Origin: Deltaproteobacteria bacterium
GTDB lineage: Bacteria; Myxococcota_A; Polyangia; Polyangiales; Ga0077539
Reading direction: 5' to 3'
Assembly: GCA_016704445.1 (NCBI GenBank)
Contig: JADJAE010000020.1
Location: forward strand, 73,330 to 137,329
Length of the DNA: 64,000 nucleotides
Below, one piece after another: positions 54,399 through 63,882 of this stretch. Positions within the stretch are counted from its first letter, which is position 1; each line of letters starts with the position of its first letter. A program made the translations under genes and the position numbers. The notes below the pieces were generated by a model. That model was not told the DNA's origin and searched no databases. It worked only from the letters and a program-made list of their open reading frames with translations.

Positions 54399-56231
54399 AT
54401 GTCCCAATCCATTCGTCTTCGCGGTGCGATGCGCTGCGGCGTGGCCGTCGCGATGCTGGGTGTCCTCGGCCAGGGGTGTCTCGATCGCCCGGTGGCCGCG
54501 CCTGACACGCGGCTCCAGTCGGGCGTGAGCCTCGCGATCCAGAACAACGCCGTCGACTCGGTCGACATCCTGTTCGAGGTCGACAACTCCAACTCGATGG
54601 CGGCCAACCAGGCCAACCTCGCGCGCAACTTCACGGTGCTCATCAACCAGCTGGTGTCCCCGCCCGACCGCAACATGGACGGCACCGCGGACTACCCCCC
54701 GGTGAAGAGCCTCCACGTGGGCGTCATCTCGTCCGACCTGGGCACCCCGGGGAGCACCGTTCCGTCGTGCGCCAACAGCGACATCGGCGACGACGGCCTG
54801 CTCAACCCGATCCGCAACGGGCAGGCGATCCGCTCGCACCAGCCCTGGACGACGGCCCCCGCGGGCACCCGCCCGGCGCGCTGCACCACGGACCCCAACC
54901 AGTACCCGGCCTTCCTCACCTTCGACGCGGCGACCACCAACCCGGCGGAGTTTCGCGACGACTTCGTCTGCAACGCCTACCTCTCCACCAACGGCTGCGG
55001 CCTCGAGCAGCAGCTCGAAGCGGCGTACCGCGCCCTGGTGGTCCACAACCCGCGCGAGCAGGCGGGCAACATGGACCCCAACGCGGGCTTCGTGCGCCCC
55101 AACGCCGTGCTCGCCATCGTGATCGTCTCCGACGAGGAAGACGGCTCGGTGCGCGACTGCCGCTACGCCGAGTCCGGCGTCCCCTGCACCGACGGCATCG
55201 GCGTCTTCGACAGCACCAGCGCCGCGTGGGCCAGCACCGACCTCAACCTCCGCTTCTACATGTACCAGCCCGGCGGCGCGCAGGACCCGACCTGGAACCT
55301 CGACCGCTACATGAACCCGCGCATGCCCAACCGCGGCTTCACCTCGCTCAAGCCCAACCGCCCGGAGAACGTCATCTTCGCGGCCATCGCGGGCGTGCCC
55401 ATCATGCTGCCGCAGACCGCGTCCGGCCAGACCGACTACGACGCCCTCCTCGGCCGTATGCCCGACGGCTCCGACGGCCTCACGACCATGTCCCCCGAAG
55501 GGCCGGTCTCGATGCGCCAGCGCAACATGGACCCGAGCTGCTCCACCCGCGTCGTGCCCGCGTGCCGCCGCGAGGGCAGCTCGTATGACCCGATGCGCCC
55601 CGCCTGCGACACCGCGGTGCAGTACTTCGCGCTCCCGTCGCGCCGCATCGTCGAGGTCGCCCGGCGCTTCCAGGCCACCTACAACAACGGCTCGGTCAGC
55701 TCGATCTGCCGCAACGACTACACCGACGCGCTCACCCAGATCGTGCAGCGCATCCAGCAGCGCCTCACCGGCCGCTGCCTGCCGCGCGTGCTCGCCACCA
55801 CGCGCAGCACCTGCTGCGACGCCACGGGCCGCCCGCTGGGCTGCTCCACGGGCCCCAACTGCGACTCCCGCACCCCCGCGGGCGCCACGGCCATCAGCGT
55901 GGGCTGCGAGGTGCGCGAGAAGCTCCCCGCCTCGATCAACGCCGCCGAGTGGTGCACCGCCGCCCACGGCCGCCGCCGCGCGACGGGCGCCGCCGCCACC
56001 GAGGGTGGCCGCGCGGTCTGCCTCGTGAGCCAGGTCGCGGTGCAGCCCGGCATGGCCGCCCCGGCCGGCTCGCACGGCTTCTTCTACGACACCACCGTCG
56101 ACCCCGCGAACCCGAGCTGCACCCAGCGCATCTCGTTCACCGACGGCGACTCCGTCCCGACGGGCGCCGAGGCGACCATCGAGTGCGTGCAGTCGGACAA
56201 CACCAGCACCACGGCTGACGCCGGTCGCTAG
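54399..56231 (+). CDS. VWA-type (MIDAS) surface lipoprotein
   Basis: A 610-residue exported protein. The signal peptide is followed by lipobox VLGQGC (Cys near 27). The von Willebrand A fold starts at SVDILFEVDNSNSMAANQAN: the MIDAS DxSxS motif appears as DNSNS. A later strand is VLAIVIVSDEEDGSVRDC, with acids typical of the third MIDAS element. About 20 cysteines occur in the C-terminal two thirds (CCDATGRPLGCSTGPNC among them), suggesting disulfides. The insert and C-terminal parts match nothing I can name. Role: probably metal-dependent binding at the cell surface. A candidate sigma-54 promoter lies upstream and AAGGAG precedes the ATG by about 12 bases. Confidence 0.8.
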   Translation: MSQSIRLRGAMRCGVAVAMLGVLGQGCLDRPVAAPDTRLQSGVSLAIQNNAVDSVDILFEVDNSNSMAANQANLARNFTVLINQLVSPPDRNMDGTADYPPVKSLHVGVISSDLGTPGSTVPSCANSDIGDDGLLNPIRNGQAIRSHQPWTTAPAGTRPARCTTDPNQYPAFLTFDAATTNPAEFRDDFVCNAYLSTNGCGLEQQLEAAYRALVVHNPREQAGNMDPNAGFVRPNAVLAIVIVSDEEDGSVRDCRYAESGVPCTDGIGVFDSTSAAWASTDLNLRFYMYQPGGAQDPTWNLDRYMNPRMPNRGFTSLKPNRPENVIFAAIAGVPIMLPQTASGQTDYDALLGRMPDGSDGLTTMSPEGPVSMRQRNMDPSCSTRVVPACRREGSSYDPMRPACDTAVQYFALPSRRIVEVARRFQATYNNGSVSSICRNDYTDALTQIVQRIQQRLTGRCLPRVLATTRSTCCDATGRPLGCSTGPNCDSRTPAGATAISVGCEVREKLPASINAAEWCTAAHGRRRATGAAATEGGRAVCLVSQVAVQPGMAAPAGSHGFFYDTTVDPANPSCTQRISFTDGDSVPTGAEATIECVQSDNTSTTADAGR

Positions 56232-56273
56232 TCCCTCCCTCTCCGCTCGTCGGCTGCGCTACCGTTCAGCGCG

Positions 56274-57167
56274 ATGGCCGACGAGCACCCCACCCGATAC
56301 ATCGACACCCGCCACGGCGCCCGCGTCGCGTACACCGTCATGGGCCGCGGCGAGCGAACCCTCCTCCTGGCCAACGGCCTCGGCGGCAGGCTCTACACCT
56401 GGCAGCCCCTGGTCGACGCCCTCCAGGACCACTACCGCATCATCACCTGGGACTACCGCGGGCTCTTCGACTCCACGGCCCCCTCGCGCAGCGCCCACCT
56501 GAGCATCACCGACCACGCCGAGGACGCCTTCGCCGTGCTCGACGCGGAGGGGGTCGACCGCGCCGTGTTCTGCGGCTGGAGCATGGGCGTGCAGGTGAGC
56601 CTCGAGGCCGCCTCCATGATGCCCGAGCGCGTCGCGGGGATGCTGCTCATGAACGGCACCTACGGCCACGTCTTCTCCTCGGGTTTACAGCCCTTCGTAA
56701 GAATGCCCTTCGCCGGCGCGTGGCTCAACGCCGTGGTGGAGACCGTCGCCGACCGGCCCGACCTCGCCCGCGCCATCGAGTTCGCCGCGCCGCGCACCGT
56801 CATGCCCGCCGCCGCCCTCTTCTGGCTCATCTCCCGCGCCCGACCCGCGCAGATGACCCCGGTGATGGAGCGCTACATGCGCGAGGTGTTCGACCCGCGC
56901 ACCTTCCCCAACTACCTCCGGCTCTTCCAGGAGCTCGACGCCCACTCGGTGCTCCACCACCTGAGGGACATCCACGTCCCCGCGCTGGTGGTCTCCGGCG
57001 CCTGGGACTGGCTCACCCCGGCGTACCAGTCCCACGTCATCGCGAAGCGCCTCCCCGACGCCGAGGCGATCCACCTCCGGAGGGCCTCGCACTTCGTGCT
57101 CCTCGAGCGCCCGGAGGTGGTCGTCCCGGCCACGAAAAGCTTTCTAAACAAGCGCGCGAGGTGGTGA
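56274..57167 (+). CDS. Alpha/beta hydrolase
   Basis: A 297-residue cytoplasmic hydrolase. It has the early LLLANGLGGRLYTWQPLVDA with oxyanion residues, TWDYRGLFDS, nucleophile elbow VFCGWSMGVQVSLEA (Ser in GWSMG), the acid region VVSGAWDWLTP and the His in RRASHFVLLERPE. This is the standard fold of haloperoxidase/esterase-like enzymes. The substrate is unknown. It begins 43 bases after the VWA lipoprotein gene on the same strand. The stop lies about 60 bases before the SWIM protein gene. Confidence 0.88.
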   Translation: MADEHPTRYIDTRHGARVAYTVMGRGERTLLLANGLGGRLYTWQPLVDALQDHYRIITWDYRGLFDSTAPSRSAHLSITDHAEDAFAVLDAEGVDRAVFCGWSMGVQVSLEAASMMPERVAGMLLMNGTYGHVFSSGLQPFVRMPFAGAWLNAVVETVADRPDLARAIEFAAPRTVMPAAALFWLISRARPAQMTPVMERYMREVFDPRTFPNYLRLFQELDAHSVLHHLRDIHVPALVVSGAWDWLTPAYQSHVIAKRLPDAEAIHLRRASHFVLLERPEVVVPATKSFLNKRARW

Positions 57168-57223
57168 CAGGATATGTCCAGCCCGCCCTTGTGCGCATGC
57201 GCGCGAGGAGCGAGGTTGGACCC

Positions 57224-58927
57224 ATGGACAGCACGACGACGACCGGGTGGTTCGAGGGGTTCAGCGAGGCCGTGCGCGCGAAGGCGGAGGCCCTCTGCGG
57301 GCGCGACGGGGTGTTCGACGCGCGGCGCGCGGGGCGGGCGCTGCGGGCCTGCTGCGAGGGCGGCGACCGGCCGGCGTACCCGGTCGAGGTGACCCTCTCG
57401 GACGACGGCGCGAGGGTCGTGCGGGCGCGCTGCGGCTGCGCGGCGGGGGCCACCGGGCGGTGCAAGCACGCGGCGGCGGTGCTGATGACCTGGGCGGCGC
57501 GGCCGTGGGCCTTCCACGACGCGAGCGGGGTGGGGGCCTCGCTGCGGCGGCGCTCGACCGAGTCGCTGGCGTCGCTGGTCGAGGAGATGGTGGCGCTGGC
57601 TCCGTGGCTCGAGCGCGTGGCGATGCCCGTGGCCCACAGCGGCGAGCGGGCGCGGTCGGCGATGCGTCGGCACGGCACGGCGTGGGGCGCGGCCGGGGCC
57701 ATCACCTGGGAGCTCTCGGTGCTCAAGGCGCGGGGCGAGGCGCTGCTGAGGGCGGGCGACCTGCGCGGGGCGACGGAGGTGTTCCGGGGCCTGGGCGAAG
57801 GGGTGCTGGAGGGCTACGCCGCGGTGGCGGGGCAGGACGGCGACGGGGCCCTGCGGGCGCTGGCAGTCGACGCCGCGAGGGGGCTCACCACGGCGCTCGC
57901 GCGCGCCAACGACCGCGACCTGAGGCGCGAGGCGCTGACGGCGCTCTGGTCGGTGGCGCAGGGCGACCTGGCGTGCAGCGACGTCGGCGCGGCGGAGGAG
58001 ATCCCCGAGGCGATCCTTCGCTACGCCGACGAGGCCGAGCGGGCCATGGTCGCGGGGTGGATCTTCGAGCGCGCGGCGCGCGAGGGCTTCGCGGCCAACG
58101 ACCCGCTGGCGTGGTCGTCGATGCCCTTCGGGGCGTTGCTCTTCGAGCTGCTGCGCGACGGCCTCGACCTCGACGAGGTGCTGCGCGGGCTGAAGACCCT
58201 CGGACGCCACGTCGAGCTGGTCGACGCGATGCTGCTGCACGGACGCCGCGACGAGGCGGTGGCCGCGGCGTGGGAGTGCCCGACCGAGGCGCTGCCCGCG
58301 GTGGCTGGCCTGCTCGCCCGCTGGGGAGTGGGCGCCGACCTCGACGCGGCGGTGCGGGCCCGGCTGGAGCGCGATCCGAGCGAGGCGCTCTTTACCTGGT
58401 GGGGTATGCGCTGCCGGGCGCGGGGCGACCTGGCGGCGGCGAGGGTGACCGCCGAGGAGATGCTCGGGATGTATCCGAGCGTGGCGCGCTGGGAGTCGCT
58501 GCGGGAGGAGACCCCGGAGGCCGAGCGGGCGGCGCTGCAGTCGCGGGTGGTGGCGGCGCTCGCGGCGCGCGGCGGGCGGCGGCCCGAGGCGGTGCGGGTG
58601 CTGCTCGCGATGGGCGAGCTCGACGCGGCGGAGGAGTGCACGCGGGGCGAACCCACGGTGGCGAGCGCGGGGCACCCGGTGGTGTCGGGCGCGCGCCTCT
58701 CGGTGGCCGAGGCGGCGGCGGAGAAGAATCCGTCGGTGGCGATGACGATCTGGTCGGCGCACGTCGAGGCGCTGGTCGCGACGGGCGATCGGGCGCGCTA
58801 CCGGGAGGCGGCGGGGTTCATCCGGCGGATGCAGGGGCTCGGCGTGGAGGAGTCGAAGGCGTGGGTGGCCTGGGCGAGGGAGACGCACCCGCGGAGGCGC
58901 GCGCTGCGGGTCGAGCTCACGGCGTAG
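57224..58927 (+). CDS. SWIM zinc-finger protein of unknown function
   Basis: A 567-residue protein. The SWIM motif CxCx8CxH is seen as CGCAAGATGRCKH near residues 75-87, following a strand VEVTLSDDGARVVRARC. SWIM fingers bind DNA or protein and occur with ATPase and helicase partners. The remainder is all helical, Ala/Arg/Glu-rich and TPR-like in style (ARGDLAAARVTAEEMLGMYP). No enzyme domain is visible. I chose the ATG at 57224, about 24 residues before the conserved part. The stop codon (58925-58927) lies inside the left end of the palindromic tandem-repeat element, so the last codon context may have been shaped by that element. Confidence 0.78.
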   Translation: MDSTTTTGWFEGFSEAVRAKAEALCGRDGVFDARRAGRALRACCEGGDRPAYPVEVTLSDDGARVVRARCGCAAGATGRCKHAAAVLMTWAARPWAFHDASGVGASLRRRSTESLASLVEEMVALAPWLERVAMPVAHSGERARSAMRRHGTAWGAAGAITWELSVLKARGEALLRAGDLRGATEVFRGLGEGVLEGYAAVAGQDGDGALRALAVDAARGLTTALARANDRDLRREALTALWSVAQGDLACSDVGAAEEIPEAILRYADEAERAMVAGWIFERAAREGFAANDPLAWSSMPFGALLFELLRDGLDLDEVLRGLKTLGRHVELVDAMLLHGRRDEAVAAAWECPTEALPAVAGLLARWGVGADLDAAVRARLERDPSEALFTWWGMRCRARGDLAAARVTAEEMLGMYPSVARWESLREETPEAERAALQSRVVAALAARGGRRPEAVRVLLAMGELDAAEECTRGEPTVASAGHPVVSGARLSVAEAAAEKNPSVAMTIWSAHVEALVATGDRARYREAAGFIRRMQGLGVEESKAWVAWARETHPRRRALRVELTA

Positions 58928-59232
58928 TACCATCCCACAGGGAACTTGAAGGGTTGACCGCGGGGCGACGGGGCAACGGTCACGTCATCCCAGCGCTCCT
59001 CACCGGAGCGCAGCGACGGGGCGACGGTCACCTCATCCCAGCGCTCCTCGCCGGAGTGAGACGTCGTCCACAGACGTGACCGTCGCCCCGTCGCTGCGCT
59101 CCGGTGAGGAGCGTTGGGATGACGTGACCGTTGCCCCGTCGCTGCGCTCCGGTGAGGAACGTTGGGATGACGTGACCGTTGCCCCGTCGCCCCGCGCTCA
59201 ACCCTTCAGGTCCCCTGTGTCGAGGTACTACC
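58924..59232. repeat. 309-bp palindromic element made of 48-bp tandem units
   Basis: The ends are inverted (gtagtacc at 58924-58931; ggtactac near 59224-59231), followed by inverted copies of an acaggg..gaagggttga..gcggggcgac segment. Inside, a 48-bp unit (cgacggggcaacggtcacgt at its start, ctcctcaccggagcgcag at its end) occurs about twice in the left arm and about three times, inverted, in the right arm. The whole could fold into a long hairpin between two genes. Because 48 is a multiple of three, open frames through it encode a 16-residue repeat, RSGEERWDDVTVAPSL, which I regard as a by-product. It may act as a terminator, a mobile element or both. Confidence 0.65.
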
Positions 59233-59240
59233 ATCGCCCG

Positions 59241-59720
59241 ATGAGGTTCGCGCTTCTCCTCGGCGTCGGCTGTCTCGGCATGGCCTGCGCCTCGTCCCAT
59301 GCGGTCGTCTCGGCGAGCACGGCCGCGCCACACCTCACCGCGCCCGCGCCACCGAGCTCCCCACGGCCCGCCGCCCCCGCCCGGGCGCAGACCCCCGCGA
59401 GGCGGGACCACACGCTCGCCGTCGACGAGCTACCGCCAGCCTTCGCCGAGCTCTCTCCTCGCGACCGCGAGCAGTGGCACGCCTGTCACATCTTCTTCCT
59501 CGGCGACCGGCGAACCGGCGCCGCGCCCGAGCGCTACGAGCCGACGCCGGGCGCGGTGTATCGCCCGCCGACGAGCCAGCACCTGGGATTTCGGGTGACG
59601 CCGACGGACTACGTCGCCGTCCCGCAGGCGGAGCGGCGGGAGTGGCTGGTGCGCAACGGCTGCCCCGACAGCCTCGTCGAGCTGGCCGACGGGACCCACC
59701 TCGACATGATCCATCCGTAG
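59241..59720 (+). CDS. Small lipoprotein of unknown function
   Basis: A 159-residue protein with a short signal peptide and lipobox LGMAC (Cys near 16), an Ala/Pro linker of about 45 residues, and a C-terminal domain of about 100 residues. That domain contains AELSPRDREQWHACHIFFLG, YEPTPGAVYRPPTSQHLGFR and TPTDYVAVPQAERREWLVRN. Two more Cys residues could form a disulfide. I recognise no family. The ATG at 59241 is 8 bases after the palindromic repeat element, so its expression signals must lie in or overlap that element. Confidence 0.6.
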   Translation: MRFALLLGVGCLGMACASSHAVVSASTAAPHLTAPAPPSSPRPAAPARAQTPARRDHTLAVDELPPAFAELSPRDREQWHACHIFFLGDRRTGAAPERYEPTPGAVYRPPTSQHLGFRVTPTDYVAVPQAERREWLVRNGCPDSLVELADGTHLDMIHP

Positions 59721-59866
59721 CGCGGAAGGGATTGAAGGCCTCACTGGGGCGATGCGATCTGGCGGGGCGGGCGGCGAGTCCCCTCCCCGGCGGTGGGATG
59801 ACAGCAATCCACGGCTGAGGAGGCCTCCCCAGACGGGAACGGGCGCCGGAGGTCGGCTGGGGAGGC

Positions 59867-60649
59867 CTACTTCGTCGGGGGCGTGTCGGGGAGCGGCTCT
59901 GGGGAGGGCTCCTCCGCCGAGGGGGCGCGGGGGGAGCCGACGGGGCGGGCGAGGCGGTCGGCCTCGGCGTCGAGGCGGGCGTAGCGAAGCAGCGCGTCGA
60001 GCACGGCGCGGGCCCGCGGCTCGTCGGTCTCGGCTTCACCGAAGAGGTTGTCGCGGCCGGCGAGGGCCGTGATGAGCTGGGCGTCCTCGGCTCCAACGGC
60101 CTTGAGCGCCGCGTCGAGCTTCTCCGCCGGGGTGCGGATGGCGCCCGCCCACTTCTTCGGCGTGGGCTTGCCCCCATCGATCAAGGCGTCGGGAAAGTCA
60201 GCGGGTTTCTGCTTCTCGAGGTGACCGGCGGCGCGGAGGGCGTACTTCACCAGTTGGAGCGGGTCTTTCGGCATGGCCCCGGCGAGCAGCAGCGACTCCA
60301 GCATGGGGGCGTCGTAGAGGCCGACGACGCGGCGACGCACGTCCTCGATGGCGGCGCGGGTGACCACCTCGCTGGCGTCGCGGTCGCGGCGGGGTTGCGC
60401 GTCGTCGGCGCGCTCGCGGGTGAGGGCGACGTCGGCCTTCACGAGGTCGGCGCTGCGGGCGGCGATGGAGACGGCGATGGAGCGCGCGAGGGATGCGGCG
60501 GCCTCGCCGGTCGCGGCGTCGTGGCGGGCCGCGATGGCGGCGCCGAGGGCGGCGGCGTGCTGCCGGGCCATGGCGGCCGTGCGGTCGCAGTCCTTCTGGA
60601 GGTCGAGCACCTCCTTGGAGAGCTCAGGCGTCTTCGAGGAATCGCTCAT
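59867..60649 (-). CDS. Helical protein of unknown function
   Basis: A 260-residue, mainly helical soluble protein. N-terminal: SKEVLDLQKDCDRTAAMARQ and AIAARHDAATGEAAASLARS. Middle: VVGLYDAPMLESLLLAGAMP and DPLQLVKYALRAAGHLEKQK. The end is Pro/Glu-rich (SAEEPSPEPLPDTPPTK). It has no signal peptide or membrane segment and few cysteines. Coiled-coil-like charge patterns suggest protein-protein contacts. No domain is recognised. It stands alone, convergent with the small lipoprotein gene. Confidence 0.65.
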   Translation of the reverse strand: MSDSSKTPELSKEVLDLQKDCDRTAAMARQHAAALGAAIAARHDAATGEAAASLARSIAVSIAARSADLVKADVALTRERADDAQPRRDRDASEVVTRAAIEDVRRRVVGLYDAPMLESLLLAGAMPKDPLQLVKYALRAAGHLEKQKPADFPDALIDGGKPTPKKWAGAIRTPAEKLDAALKAVGAEDAQLITALAGRDNLFGEAETDEPRARAVLDALLRYARLDAEADRLARPVGSPRAPSAEEPSPEPLPDTPPTK

Positions 60650-61247
60650 CGTGTGATCGGTGTCCTTTCCGGAGAGACGTGGACGGGCGCACGGCGACGA
60701 CGGACGCGCCCGGAGGGGTGCGAGCGTAGCGGAAGGATGCGGAGGAGCGGGATGGAGAACGTCTGGGGAAATGGATGTGGGGAGAGGTCAGGGCAGCGGT
60801 GCCGTCTCGTACAGGTGCCGCTGGAAGTCGATGAACAACCATCGGGGCTCGTGCATGACTTCGACGCCGATGGGCGATGGGGGAAGTCCGGCGAGCGAGC
60901 GCTCACGTCGTCAGCCCCCGCCCTCCCTCGGAGCGAAGCGGAGGGGGCGACCGCCCACGTTTCGGCGGAGTCGTTCGGGCGCGAGCCGCCGACGGCCCCT
61001 GGCGGGACGATCCGAGCGGTGGGGGACTGACGACCGGAGCGGTCCCTCGCCGGGGTGGGCCTCCGTTGGTGTCGAAGTGATGCGCGAGAAGCGCACCTCG
61101 ATCATCGCGCCTTCCATTCACCGCGCCCCGCGCGCGGCTTCCGGCCCAGCCGCCGATCAGGTCGCTCGCAGGGCCCCACGGCCCAACGGCTGGCCGTTAG
61201 GTGCGGCGACTGCTCGATCGGGTGATGCGACTACGATCATGGGCCGG
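60650..61247. other. 600-bp region without a convincing gene, holding an inverted repeat
   Basis: No open frame here has supporting features. A 16-17-base inverted repeat (60907-60922, gtcgtcagcccccgcc; and 61018-61034) with about two mismatches bounds a segment of about 128 bases. Inside is a smaller cctcc/ggagg stem (about 60922-60945). It could be a small MITE or a structured transcript. The start region of the upstream helical-protein gene lies at the left end. I saw no tRNA. Confidence 0.4.
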
Positions 61248-61547
61248 TCACGACGCGCCCCGCGGGCCCGCGGACTGCTCGGGGAAGCGCTGGACGACCA
61301 CCGCGAAGTCTGGCGCCAGGCCGGCGCTTTCGAGGATGGCCCGCGCCAAGCGCTCGCCTTCGGTCTGCGCGGCTGAAGCGCTTTCGGCCTCGACCGCGAA
61401 GTAGATCTCGGTCGTGTTGTAGGCCGGATTTTGGGGACCGATGCAGCCACCGTCGGCGACGAGCGAATCGAGCGCGCTCTGTGCGTTGAATACCTCACCC
61501 TGGGAGAGGAGGCGCGGCAGGTCGACGTAGACTGACCAGTAACTCAT
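61248..61547 (-). CDS. Small protein of unknown function next to IS element
   Basis: A 99-residue soluble protein. It has YWSVYVDLPRLLSQGEVFNA, QNPAYNTTEIYFAVEAESAS, GERLARAILESAGL and DFAVVVQRFPEQS. The alternating strand and helix pattern (beta-alpha-beta) resembles a small ferredoxin-like or ACT-like fold, but nothing specific is recognised. The start at 61547 is only about 18 bases from the left end of the ISAs1 element, which may have displaced its promoter. Confidence 0.6.
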   Translation of the reverse strand: MSYWSVYVDLPRLLSQGEVFNAQSALDSLVADGGCIGPQNPAYNTTEIYFAVEAESASAAQTEGERLARAILESAGLAPDFAVVVQRFPEQSAGPRGAS

Positions 61548-61564
61548 CGGGCAAGGGTCTCGGT

Positions 61565-62816
61565 CAGGGTCCTGGCGAGAACATCCGTGACAATCGAGAC
61601 GTGCCCCTCGCGCATAGCCGACACGAACGACGGCGCGAGCAGGCGGTCCGCACCGGCGTCGGTTCGCCTGCCATCACTGCTCACTTCGCGACGCTGGAGG
61701 ATCCGCGGGTCGTGGGCCGCTGCTCGTACCCGCTGGAGACGTTGGTGGTGATCGCGTTGCTCGGGGTGATCTGTGGCGCCGAGGGTGGGCGGACCTGGAG
61801 GACTTCGCGAAGTCCAAGGCCTCGTGGCTGGCGACGTTCCTGGAGATGCCCGGCCGGCCGCCCAAGGAGAAGGCCTTCCGCAACCTCTTCGAGTCGATCC
61901 TGCCGGCCGCCTTCGAGGCCTGCATGCGCGCCTGGGTGCAGAGCCTGGCCGAGTCAGTGAAGGGGCAGGTCGTCGCGTTTGACGGCAAGGCCCTGCGCGG
62001 TGCGCTGCGCAAGGGGTTCGGTCGCTCGGCGCTGCACCAGGTCCACGCCTGGGTCGGCGCGCAGCACCTGCTGCTGGCCAAGGAGGCGGTGGAGGGGGCG
62101 CCCGAGGAGGGAGCGGCGATCCGCGCGATGCTGGAAGCGCTGCACCTGGAGGGCGCCATCGTGACGATGGACGCGGGCAACACCGCCCAGGAGACCGCCC
62201 AGAAGGTGCTCGACAGCAAGGCGGACTACGTCATCACGCTGAAGGCCAACCGGAAGAAGTTCTACCTGGGGGTCCGCGGATTCTTCGAGGCGGCCGAGGC
62301 CGACGGCTTCGCCGGCGTCCGCGTGCGCCATCAGCAGACGCGGGACCACGGCCACGGGCGCGACGAGGTGCGCGACGTGTGGGCGGTGCCGGCCTCGGCC
62401 CTCGGCGAGATCGCGGCCCACTGGCCGGGGTTGCAGTCGGTCGTGATGATCCGAAGGACGCGGGTCCTGGCGGACGGGAAGGTGCAGCACTGGACCCACT
62501 TCTACCTGAGCAGCCTCCCGCCACGAGTGAAGCACCTGGCCGACGTCATCCGCGAGCATTGGAGCGTCGAGAACGGGCTGCACTGGATCCTCGACGTCCA
62601 GATGCGCGAAGACGACTGCACGATCCGAAACCAGCACAGCGCGACGAACTTCGCGCTCGTCCGCCGGATGGCGTTGATGCTGCTCAAACGAGACACCACC
62701 ACCGACCGAGGCGTGCGTGGAAAGCAGAAGAAGGCGGGCTGGGACAATGACTACCTGCTCCACCTGCTCACGCGCGGAATGACTGAAAATGAAGCGATTT
62801 AGAGGACGCCGCCCTG
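61565..62816 (+). mobile_element. ISAs1-family insertion sequence
   Basis: About 1.25 kb around the ISAs1-type transposase gene. The proposed ends both begin CAGGG when read inward (61565-61569 and 62812-62816), the typical ISAs1 start; further terminal similarity is weak by eye. No target duplication is obvious. The ends are therefore approximate. Confidence 0.6.
61601..62802 (+). CDS. ISAs1-family transposase, reading frame broken once
   Basis: The reconstructed product is about 400 residues, the normal size for ISAs1 (DDE-type) transposases. The N-terminus has the family sequence HFATLEDPRVVGRCSYPLET and VVIALLGVICGAEG. After 61781-61790 the frame shifts; one added base gives WADLEDFAKSKASWLATFLE and FRNLFESILPAAFEACMRAW. 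Catalytic region 1: VVAFDGKALRG; region 2: IVTMDAGNTAQETAQKVLDS, then DYVITLKANRK; region 3: VIREHWSVENGLHWILDVQM with the conserved E and ENxLHW motif. The first codon would be GTG at 61601. As sequenced it is inactive, but the deletion may be a consensus error, as in the neighbouring genes. Confidence 0.85.
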
Positions 62817-62925
62817 AGCGTGAGCCTGCCCGCGAACCTCGCGAGTCTGCAGGTGCTTCGTAAACCTGAGCGAGGCCCTTGCGAGCTTCGCCCGCGTCGG
62901 GCGACTCAACCAGCTTACCGAGCGA

Positions 62926-63882
62926 TCAGCCCTGGGGCGGCGACGCCCGGCGCTCGGGCGACGCGCCCACGCGACGGCGGCCCAGCGCGATCGCCAGCAG
63001 CGCGCTGCACACGACGAGCGTCGAGCGTGCGCCGACCGAGCCCGGGCGGGCGCTGCACCCGGCGCCACCGCCGCACGTCAGCTCGGCCTCGACGATGTTG
63101 CTGCGCAGCTCCGTCGATGATCCGAACACGCGCGCCCGGTACTCGAAGCGGTGCGTGCCCTCGGTGAGCCCCGCGGCGACCGCCTCGGCCGACCCGCGGC
63201 ACACGGTGTAGACCGGCTCCGTGGGACTGGCGAGGTACACGCCGACTTCGGTGATGGGGCTGCCGGACCTTCGCAGCGCGATGGGCGCCCCGTCGGCGTA
63301 GAGCTGCACGACCATCGACGCCTGCCACGGCAGGGCGGTCGTATCCCAGGAGAGCGTCGCCGACCGCTGCGCGGCGCGCACCTGCGACTCGCACGGCCGT
63401 TGCCCGAATCGGGCGGCACGTCGGTTTCGAGCTCCGCGAGGTCGCCGAGCGTCAGCCGTCCGAGCGCCGTGGGCAGCGGCGCCGCCGCCACGACCGTCAC
63501 CCTCGTCGTCGCCGCCCGCGCGAAGCCCGGCGGCGTGCACTACAGGAGTCGCCGGTGAACCGCGGGTCTCACCCGCGTAAGCAGCGCCGAGACGGACCAT
63601 CAAACGACGCCGACGGGGCTGCCTTCAGGCGACGTCTGCGTCGAGCGCGGGGCCACCCACGCGGCGGAGGTGAAGATCCGACGGCGCCGGAGCGCAGGCT
63701 CCAGGCGCGGGCATCCCAGGCGAACGCGGGCGGTTGGTAAGCGCGTACGCGATGGCCGTCGCTGTGCCGACGGGGAGAGCGTCTCCGGTGCGGCACGCCG
63801 AACGACTGCACGCCGCTGCCTCGTCGGCGAGCGACCAGCACGCGAGCCCCGACGCCACGACCACCGCCACGGTTCGCACCAT
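62926..63882 (-). pseudogene. Decayed secreted protein with MYXO-CTERM-like tail
   Basis: Starting at an ATG at 63882 the sequence encodes a signal peptide with an early Cys (VASGLACWSLADEAAAC) and a Cys-bearing N-terminus. It then meets an in-frame stop at 63625. Coding similarity continues in other frames (TVVAAAPLPTALGRLTLGDL, then PCESQVRAAQRSATLSWDTT) to a C-terminus reading GGGAGCSARPGSVGARSTL, a hydrophobic helix and RRR, ending at 62926. GC-S before a helix and arginines is the MYXO-CTERM layout. At least three frame changes and an extra stop codon make simple sequencing error less likely than in other genes here. It is next to the ISAs1 element. The original function is unknown. Confidence 0.55.

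Noticed and set aside
58940..59200. Possible CRISPR array from the regular 48-bp repeat
   Set aside because: Units are contiguous, without unique spacers, and are inverted halfway; no cas genes are present.
59076..59240. Upstream extension of the small lipoprotein with 16-residue repeats
   Set aside because: It is a read-through of the palindromic repeat. The ATG at 59241 gives a proper lipoprotein signal peptide.
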